In this document: one piece after another, positions 56,524 through 64,000 of the stretch
Position numbering within the stretch: position 1 is the first letter of the stretch
How the letters are laid out: each line of letters starts with the position of its first letter
Notes under the pieces: model-generated
What the model saw: only the letters and a program-made list of their open reading frames with translations
Databases searched by the model: none
What the model was told of the DNA's origin: nothing
Source of the DNA: Artemisia argyi
Taxonomy: Eukaryota; Streptophyta; Magnoliopsida; Asterales; Asteraceae
Direction of reading: 5' to 3'
DNA: 64,000 bases
Assembly (NCBI GenBank): GCA_030686995.1
Contig: CM060704.1
Location: forward strand, 169,762,218-169,826,217
Program-made: the position numbers and the translations under genes

Positions 56524-56855
56524 TATTTAGTATAGATGAATAATTGAATAACTTAAAACACTAATGCAAGGAACATGGGCCATTACCTAATAAATTGGGA
56601 GCCGGGGGTGGGGGGGGGGGGGGAATGAATTTCTTTACCTTTCCCCTTCCTTAGTGTCATTCCCGATGACTCAACAAAATGCATCGTGTGAAAGTTTTGA
56701 CAACATATCAATGTCAAAAGGCACCATATTTACAACTTATTTTGGTATTTTTTAAATGGCTACTCCAGAAGTGATGGCTTTTGGTAAAGAGTTTAAAATT
56801 CATCAAGTTTTCCAAAAATATTGCTAGGGACTAGCAATAGTTTAGTGTGGGGGAT
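56524..56855 (+). other. Flank of element B LTR with purine tract
   Basis: Contains a G run (about 56611-56624) and ends TTAGTGTGGGGGAT directly before the LTR at 56856. That purine tract looks like the polypurine tract that normally precedes a 3' LTR. No gene. Confidence 0.5.
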
Positions 56856-57019
56856 TGATGAGTGCGCAAACACTCATCATTTTTATCATATTTAAACTGC
56901 CAAAACGCACAAAAACAATCGAAAAGTAATCAAAATACTTAAATTATCCCAGGGATTGTGTTTTATGTGTTTTAAATGCAAAACGAGCAAAAACAAACGA
57001 AAAACGATCAAAGTTTGCA

Positions 57020-57380
57020 ATATTGGCAGTTTTAGTCCCCCAAGTTTCAAAAGTTTTCAGATATAGTCCCTATGCATTCATTTTGAAATAAAAGTCAACC
57101 CAAGTCCTTGAAAAATCAAAATTTATCAAAAACGGACTTTGGGTGATAAATTTGGAAAAGTTACATTTTGGTCCCTGGAGTTTGGGAATTTGCAAATTCA
57201 GTCCCTGGGAATTTTGAAAATAAAAAATTTGCAAAAAAATTGGATTGTGGAATACTTAACTTGGCAACAATGGTCCTTGATATCACTTTTGGGGGATGTC
57301 ATTTTCAGTCCCTTGGTTTTTAAAAAATTGCAAAGTTAGTCCTTGTGGTATTTTTAGTTACAAACCAACCGGACCCTTGA
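57020..57380 (+). repeat. GTCCCT tandem array in element B LTR
   Basis: About seven degenerate units of the GTCCCT-GAGTTT type in U3, equivalent to 1420-1935. Confidence 0.65.
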
Positions 57381-57790
57381 TTATTTAAACCCAAAAACTG
57401 ATCCAAGCCCACCACTCTCTTCCTCAGCCCACTAATCCTAAACCCAAGCCCACCACTTTTAAAAATAAAAACCTTTGAACCGTTTTATTAAATCATCCGG
57501 TCAACCCTTTGACCTCTCTTCCTCACCCAGCTCCCACTTGTTTGCAAAGCTCACCAAACACACAACCCCCCCCCCCCTCCTCCACCTCAGCATCCATGCC
57601 CTGTCTCATTGACTATCCACCAAACTCCAAATTGCATTTAATGCTTCTTCAAGCCGTCCAAGTTACCAGAAAAAGTTAAAAAGGAAAAGGGCGCCAAAAT
57701 CAATCCTATGGTCAAGATTGGGTAGTTATCATCCAATGGCTGAGGAAGCAATTGGGATTCACTTCCTAGGGTTCCAAAACCCTAGTGAGT

Positions 57791-57802
57791 CCCTATAAGA
57801 AG
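57791..57802 (+). promoter_or_regulatory. TATA box of element B LTR
   Basis: CCCTATAAGAAG, followed by AAAAAGATGCAACAGCAGTG as in the element A LTR. It sets the start of the leader about 30 nt downstream. Confidence 0.6.
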
Positions 57803-58755
57803 AAAAAGATGCAACAGCAGTGGAGTGTGTAGAATTTTTAAGTTTAGTATAATTTTCCTACTTATTGTGAAATTTAATTTTCAAGTCTTATGTAGCTGTT
57901 AAATTGTAACCTAAGTATCATCAGTGTAATATGAATATTTATTTTTAATGAATTTCAGTTTCTCTTATTGAATGCTATTTTGTCTAATTTTCACTAAATT
58001 CTTAAATATAGATCAAATGATAGTTACTATGGTTGTTATGAACTAAACTAGATCATTTAAGCTCCCAAGTAGTTTTGTAAAACTTCAAGTAACTCAAAAA
58101 TCAGATTAGCAAAAATACTTCCACAAAAACACCATTGGTCAACAAAGGTCATACTGAGAAATTGAGGGTTGGATTTTGATTCAGAGTTTATTTGGAAGAG
58201 GAAACAGCTTTGGAGTATGGGTTAGTGGCTTATGGAAGCCTTAGGATTGGTTCTAGTTCATGGTTCTGAAAGATTGAGCAAGAGTGCACAAAGTGAGTTC
58301 CATTCCAACTTTTCTTTTTTCTGAGTGGTTTATAATTGCTAAGTTGTTGGTTGTTGTTGATTGGCTCATTTTCAATTCAGAAGTAATAATTTAGAATAAA
58401 TGTTAGTGGTGATAGATTAGTTTTGCCTATGCTTAAAAATTGTATGTAAACTGTCTATTGATTTCACTTGGTAGTAGTTGGTACTCTTGTTCTTGTGATA
58501 AGTTGGTGCTTGATTAGTGATAAGCTGAGCATAATAGGTCTGTGGAACTCAGTGCATTAGGATTTAAGAAGTTTGCCATTCAAATCCTTCATAATAGTTC
58601 ACTAATAGGTGTGTTTGGCACAGATCAGTTTGCATGCTTTCTAGTAGTTTTAGTGATCAATTTTTGTTCAAACAAGTTACAATAGACATTAGTTGTTTAT
58701 GTAAGTCATAAAAACCACCTTTTGTTTGACCAAAAGTCAAAACACCATTTGATTC

Positions 58756-58779
58756 ACCTTGACAGTTAACTGTCAAGGT
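58756..58779 (+). other. Perfect palindrome in element B leader, centre GTTAAC
   Basis: 24 bp, arm ACCTTGACAG. Same position relative to neighbouring conserved words (GTCAAAA before, CCTACCCATT after) as 3317-3342. Confidence 0.8.
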
Positions 58780-59102
58780 TTGTGGTTTTCAAATCCTACC
58801 CATTTCAACTAAATGATGTCATTTTAGCTTAAATCAACCTTGGTATCACTTATTATACCAATCTAAGTGAGTTAGACCAGATTTAAACTCATAAAAGTCA
58901 AAGTGCTTAGAAATCTTTAAAAGTCAAAAGTTGTCTCAGTGAATTTTGATCAAACTTTGGAGGTCTGTAACTTGTTTGGTATAAGGTTTTAGGGTTTGAG
59001 ATTTTAAAAGATTCATCTCTACCACTTTGTTGATTTTTGAGATTTTTTTTTCAGATTTTATGGATTTTGTTTAGTAGGGCCCACCAGGCCTCAAAGTGAG
59101 TT

Positions 59103-59171
59103 GCAGGGCAAAATACTTGCCCTGCCTCAGCAGTTCACCCTCACACCACCACCTTTTGTGGTGGTTTGTGG
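59103..59171 (+). other. Leader hairpins of element B
   Basis: GCAGGGCAA pairs with TTGCCCTGC around AATAC. Downstream, CACA-CCACCAC pairs with GTGGTGG-TT-TGTG (59142-59171). Confidence 0.7.
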
Positions 59172-60602
59172 CCACTACAGTAGTCCAAGTCCTTTGATTT
59201 TGGTTCCCCTCAACCCCCCTCCTACCAGGGAGTGATTTTGAACCATTTGTTTGACCCCTAAGCCTGTGGACCCCACCTAATTTGGCCCCTAAACCTTGTC
59301 CCAAAACTGCATCAGAAACCAATAAGCAAAGTGCTTATTTGAGCTTTTTGGCTTATTCAGCCAACCCATTGTGCTTTTATCTGCTTATTCTTGTTCTTTG
59401 GACTCAGAGAAACCAACATTAACCATTGTGGACCCCACATCTTCACATTTGAGCTAAAAATACTCCACAGTCAACAAAAGTCAACTGTGGGTATAATAAG
59501 CACTTCAAGTGCTTATTTATTGGGTTAAAATAAAAGTGTTTTCAGTAAAAGTAGTTGTTTTTAGTTTATAATTAGTTTAGAAAAAGAAAAAATCCAAAAA
59601 ACCAATTTTAAAAATAGTGATAGCTTCTATTTAATAGGATTTATCAATTTATTTTTCTTTTTAATTTATTTCTAAGTAATATATCACTTTTATATTTTTA
59701 GAAATTATATTTTAGGTTAAAATAATTTTACAAATTTTTCCAGATTTTTATTTTGTCTTTTAGTGGAATTTCTAATTAATTTTAGTTTAATTTAGTTTTA
59801 ATTAATATTAATCAATTAAATAGCATAATTAGATTTTATATAGTATAACATAGTTTTTATAATTTTTCTAGCTTTTATTTTAGTTAAAACATTTTTATAA
59901 ATTTTTCTAGAATTTTCACTGTTCATTTTCTATTTTTTATAATATAATTAGTTTAATTAGAAATTAATAAGTAATTAGATTAATAATTAGTTAATTAACT
60001 TAAAAATACATAAAATTAACTTTTTATAATTTTTTAGGATTCCCATGATGGTTAATTAGATTTATAAAATTTTTCTTAATTTTCTAAGTCTTTTTAGTAT
60101 TTTTAATAATTCTAATTAGTTTAGTTAGTATTAAATAGATAATTAGTAATTAATTAATAATAAATAATTAAATAGTGTAAAAATAATTTTTATTTTTCTT
60201 AAAATTTTCTTTAATTAATAGGATTGTAAAAATATCAATTTTACACTTTTAACCCTTCCCGTCCTTCAGTTGTACTTTTTGTTTTGTGCGTCTGTATACG
60301 TTTTTTAATTAAAACGTACGTTTTTAAGTTTTAGCTCAAATCTTCGTAATCTAAATTCTCGTAATCACTCACGTAGCTTTCCTAAGCTATATTTGTTAAT
60401 AATTTCCAAATAATTCTGATCATAACCCTTTTCTGTGAATAATCACCCGATCACGAATACGCTAAAGTTACAATCCACACTTCAACGGGACTTAACGACT
60501 TGGTGATACCTTATATTACCCGGAGCATTGACCTAGGCTATTTGACTTTGTTGATCATTATTTGGTCAATATAAGTTAGGTGGTTTAGCATCAATCAATT
60601 TT

Positions 60603-60620
60603 TGGCGCCGCTGCCGGGGA
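60603..60620 (+). other. Primer binding site of element B (tRNA-Asp)
   Basis: TGGCGCCGCTGCCGGGGA, one mismatch from the complement of the plant tRNA-Asp 3' end; 5 bp after the LTR. Confidence 0.93.
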
Positions 60621-61150
60621 AGTGTGCGCGTTTCTATAGCGTTATTTGAGATTAGTGTTATCTCACCTCACTCACTGTACAAATACCACCACTTGTGTAT
60701 ATTTTCATAATCAAAATACAAAAAAGTCATTAACACTTTTCCTAAAGTATTAAAACACCAAAAAAATTAAAAACAACAAAACAGATCGTAACGTTTTCTG
60801 ATTCGGTTTTCTTTTAAGGTGATTCTTAAAGAGAAACGATTTTGGTAAACGAAACGATATCAAAAATATTTTCCAAAAGTTTTTAAACCCATACACAAAA
60901 CACAAAAACATTCGTCTCTTTCTTGTGAATAATAATTCTACATAAAAATAAACCGTCGAAAACCAAGACAGAACACCTTCCAACTGGGGGTGTGAACAAA
61001 TAAGTTCCCAAATCAAAAAGATTAAAACTTGCCTTTGTATCCTTGTGAGTGGTGTACCTTTTCTAAAGAAGCCACTCACTTGTGATTATTGGTTTAAGTT
61101 CACTGTGGTTTTGTCTCGACTTTGTTTTGATTGATTTTTATCCTTAGTGC
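60621..61150 (+). other. 5' untranslated leader of element B
   Basis: Non-coding sequence between the primer binding site and gag. The minus-strand frame here has no family resemblance. Confidence 0.7.
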
Positions 61151-62290
61151 ATGCGCACTCGTTCTTTTAGGTCTACTAGCCCATTACGTGAGCTTGTACG
61201 AAAACCTAGAAGACCTCGTAGACGTTCAGCACCAACAGTCGGATCTGAGATCCGTACTGTTGCCACACCCACTATCACCATGGTGGAAGACCGTCCCATG
61301 TGTGAACTTCTCCAAGCACCCATCGAGGGTTACGGAGATGCCATTGTCGTTCCAGCCATCGTGGCTGATAATTTTGAGCTCAAAACCGGGTTACTCAATC
61401 TTGTAACCTCGAGTCAATTTTACGGTTTTGAGAGGGACGATCCTCATGCTCACATTCGATGGTTCAATAAAATCACATCAACCATCAAGTACAAAAATGT
61501 CCCGTGTGAAGCAATAAAACTTCTTCTCTTCCCATTCTCCTTGGAGGGACAAGCCCGGATTTAGCTTGAAAAAAAACCTCCACGATCTATTGAGACTTGG
61601 GAAGATCTTGTCAAAAAGTTTGTGAATGAATTCTTCCCACCTTCCAAGACCACGAGTCTTAAGAACGAAATCACCAAGTTCACTCAAAAATATGATGAAT
61701 CTTTTGGTGAAGCGTGGGATCGTTTCAAAGAATTACTTCGCAAGTGTCCACATCATGGTTTCTCTGAGTTGATACAACTCGATACGTTTTACAATGGCGT
61801 GAGCCAAGCTGATCAGGATTCTCTCAATGCCTCCGCGGGAGGTAATTTTTTGAGTAGAACCACAAAAAAAGCTTTGCAAATCATAGAAAACAAGTCCAAG
61901 GTCCGCTCTACACGAAGCAAACCGATTGTTTCTCAAATCAATGCGGGACCTTCTACTTCATCTTCTGTGGGTCAATCTAGCACGGATGCTAAGATTGACA
62001 AGCTCACTGAAGCGATCCAAGCTTTGGTTCTCGCCCAAACAAAGAAAGTCTCATTTCCACAACATCCTCCACCTGCCGAGGTTAAAAAAGTGGAAGTCTG
62101 TGTAACTTGTGGTGGGCCGCATGCCTACTACAATTGCACAGCTACTGATGGTACTCCATACGAAGCTCATGCTTTAGCGGGGTCCCAAAATCAAGGAGGC
62201 AATCAATATCGCCCTCCTATGGACCCTAGCTATCGTCCTCAACATCATTATCCTGGACCTCCTGGTTTTAATCAAAACCAAAATGTCCAA
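61151..62290 (+). pseudogene. gag of Athila-like element B
   Basis: ATG at 61151 (MRTRSFRSTSPLRELVRKP). The gag domain runs from about residue 80; IKLLLFPFSLEGQARI is followed by TAG at 61562 where a conserved tryptophan codon is expected. The frame then continues without shift (LEKKPPRSIETWEDLVKKF, DTFYNGVSQADQDSLNASAG). The zinc knuckle CVTCGGPHAYYNC near 62100 has the same CX2CX3HX4C spacing as element A. A one-base shift in the A run near 62288 moves the rest into another frame. The basic N-terminus (RKPRRPRRRS) could bind RNA. Confidence 0.9.
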
Positions 62291-64000
62291 AAACCGTGGC
62301 CAAAATCAAAATAGAGCGAACCAAGGTTATCAAAACCAAGGTAACTTCAATCAGGGTCACGGTTTTCACAATCAAAACCAAGGGTTCCAAAATCAAGGTT
62401 TCCAACAACAAAATCAAGGAAACTTTAATCGGAACCAAGGTCAGGGTAATTTCAATCAGGGATATTTTCATGGAAACAACAACCCTAATCAGGGTAATTT
62501 TCAAAATCAAGGTCCCAATCCGAACAATCGAGCTCCAAATATAACTAATCCGAATCAAGCCATTGTTCCAACCGGGCCTTCATCTGACGAGTTGTTGAAA
62601 CAATTCATGAAGTCCCAAGAAGAGTTGAACAAGTTGCTGGTCAGCCAGATTTCTGACATCAAGAAGTCTTTAAATGATCGACCCTCGGGCTCAGGTACTA
62701 CTTTACCGAGCAACACGATCGCTAACCCGAGGGGCGATGCTAAGGCGATCACAACACGAAGTGGTGCTTCATATGATGAACCCGCGATTCCTACTACCTC
62801 TTCTTCCTCTCCTCCAAAGGTAGTGAATCGTGAACCTGAGGTGACAAAGGACAAAGTGCAAAATCCTAGCTCACGAAGTACAGCATACGTCCAACCTCAG
62901 GTTATTCCTGAAACCAGATGTAATCCTGGAGTTGTCTTTGAACCACCAGAAACTCCAGTGGACAACCCTAAATCCAAAACTTCTATCCCCTATCCATCAC
63001 GTCTCAGTGAACAAAAGCTCCGCGAAAAAGCTAATCACCAAATGGATAAATTTTTCCAAATCTTCCAAGATTTGCATTTTGATATCAGCTTCGCGGATGC
63101 TATTCTCTTGATGCCCAAGTTTGCATCGACAATCAAAAATCTGTTAAGTAATAAAGAGAAACTCTTTGAGATGGCAAAAACTCCTCTGAATGAGAACTGC
63201 TCTGCGGTTCTTTTGAAAAAGCTTCCTGAAAAGCTTGGAGATCCCGGGAAATTTCTAATTCCTTGTACTTTCCCGGGTATGGTTGATTGCTTCGCTTTGG
63301 CCGATCTAGGTGCTAGCATTAACCTAATGCCATATTCTGTGTGGAAGAAACTCTCTCTTCCCGAACTTACCCCCACGTGCATGACTTTAGAGCTTGCCGA
63401 TCGTTCGATTTCTCGTCCCATTGGCATTGCCGAGGACGTATTCGTTAAAGTGGGGAAGTTCCATTTTCCGCCAGATTTTGTGATTGTTGACTTTGATGCC
63501 GATTCAAGGGTCCCCCTCATTCTTGGGCGGGGATTCCTTAGAACTGGGCGCGCTCTTATCGATGTATTTGAGCATGAGATCACATTACGTGTTGGAAAGT
63601 AAGCCATAACCTTCAACCTAAATCAAACTTCGAGATACTCCTCCAATTATGATTGTGAGTTGGTGAATCAAATTGATGTCATCGATGTTGCTGCTGAGGA
63701 GTATGCTCAAGAGATTTTAGGTTTCATTGATGATTCTTCGAGTGAAAATCTCACTCAATCTTCTCATCCCATCATTGCCAATTCTTCTCCTTCCCTCACT
63801 CCGTTTGAGGGAAGTGACTTCATCTTAGAAGAAATGGAGGCGTTTCTCAAAAGTGATTCGATTCCCGATGGAGTCGATAACCACGAGATCGACCTCGAGA
63901 GGGATATTCTCCTGCTTGAAAAATTGTTAAACGAGGATCCCTCTCATCTTCCTGTTCTACCACAACAACTTCATAAAGAGGAGGTCAAAAATGTTGAGAA
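62283..64000 (+). pseudogene. gag C-terminus, protease and start of pol of element B
   Basis: Q/N-rich repeats (NQGNFNQG), a KSLNDRPSG region and KAITTRSG lead to the retropepsin-type protease with [11 protein letters not shown] and [22 protein letters not shown] at 63600-63602 stands where the reading frame otherwise continues. The next 400 bp stay open to the window edge with acidic linker sequence (EEYAQEILGFID, DILLLEKLLNEDP) that usually precedes the reverse transcriptase. Element A has the same protease at 520-1. Confidence 0.9.

Larger units (their letters stand above)
56856..60597 (+). mobile_element. LTR of Athila-like element B (3742 bp)
   Basis: Starts TGATGAGTGCGCAAACACTC and ends GCATCAATCA, followed by the primer binding site. 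It carries the GTCCCT array (57020-57380), TATA box (57791), leader hairpins (58756-58779, 59103-59171) and AT-rich U5 (59560-60240), in the same order as the other two Athila LTRs. Confidence 0.95.
60598..64000 (+). mobile_element. Interior of Athila-like element B, runs off right edge
   Basis: Primer binding site, leader, gag and protease in the same order as element A. Pol enzymes and the 3' LTR lie beyond the window. The copy carries two in-frame stops and one frameshift within the visible part. Confidence 0.93.

Noticed and set aside
59071..59322. 83-residue glycine-rich minus frame
   Set aside because: Located over the leader hairpins of the element B LTR; hairpin GC content creates the open frame.
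62555..63616. Minus-strand frames of 99 and 193 residues opposite gag-protease
   Set aside because: Antisense shadows of the plus-strand protease gene, mirrored by similar plus-strand shadows at 52-516 over the minus-strand copy.

Overview
The window is repeat-dense plant nuclear DNA. The gag and protease sequences of its two large Ty3/gypsy elements, its Copia gag-pol and its distinctive non-LTR reverse transcriptase match the style of proteins I associate with Asteraceae genomes (Anthemideae such as Tanacetum, Artemisia, Chrysanthemum). The family assignment is an inference from recalled similarity, not a search. Almost everything here is a transposable element or an element-damaged gene fragment. 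I saw no rRNA, tRNA gene, CRISPR or bacterial feature.

Layout. 1-11730: a minus-strand Athila-like gypsy element (A) that runs off the left edge, carrying a 246-bp MITE, a 3.9-kb solo LTR with target duplication GTGGA inside gag, and a 520-bp hAT-type MITE inside its LTR. 11731-16205: the minus-strand Copia element into which A inserted; its LTR abuts a RING-H2 gene fragment (16958-18144, plus strand). 18.5-20.1 kb: a MITE, a CACTA terminus and an LTR fragment. 21.5-30.6 kb: a large inverted repeat (fold-back) of tandem repeats whose centre holds a complete 6.8-kb LTR element (C) with target duplication ATATC. 31.3-32.0 kb: a hAT transposase fragment. 34.06-36.08 kb: a 5'-truncated L1 LINE, minus strand. 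36.9-39.4 kb: a non-L1 reverse transcriptase with a CCHC/RPAD-type C terminus, plus strand. 40.2-41.1 kb: a coiled-coil gene fragment. 41.8-45.4 kb: PIF/Harbinger ORF1 copies and transposase. 46.3-47.3 kb: an unrecognised membrane-protein gene. 48.0-49.2 kb: a SINE, a Stowaway MITE and a Helitron 3' end. 49.2-51.5 kb: an LTR that looks chimeric. 51.5-56.5 kb: a minus-strand Helitron-like segment carrying RPA-like and cystathionine gamma-synthase fragments, itself split by a 2.2-kb solo LTR (target duplication GCGAC). 56.86-64.0 kb: a second Athila-like element (B, plus strand) with LTR, primer binding site, gag and protease, running off the right edge.

The order of insertion can be read directly: gene fragment, then Copia, then Athila A, then solo LTR and MITEs. 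Most coding copies carry nonsense or frameshift mutations, so I label them pseudogenes. The best candidates for something undescribed are the paired hairpins kept in the leaders of the three Athila LTRs although their arm sequences differ, the TGACG palindrome cluster next to the TATA box of the C-family LTR, and the plant reverse transcriptase with an R2-like endonuclease signature.
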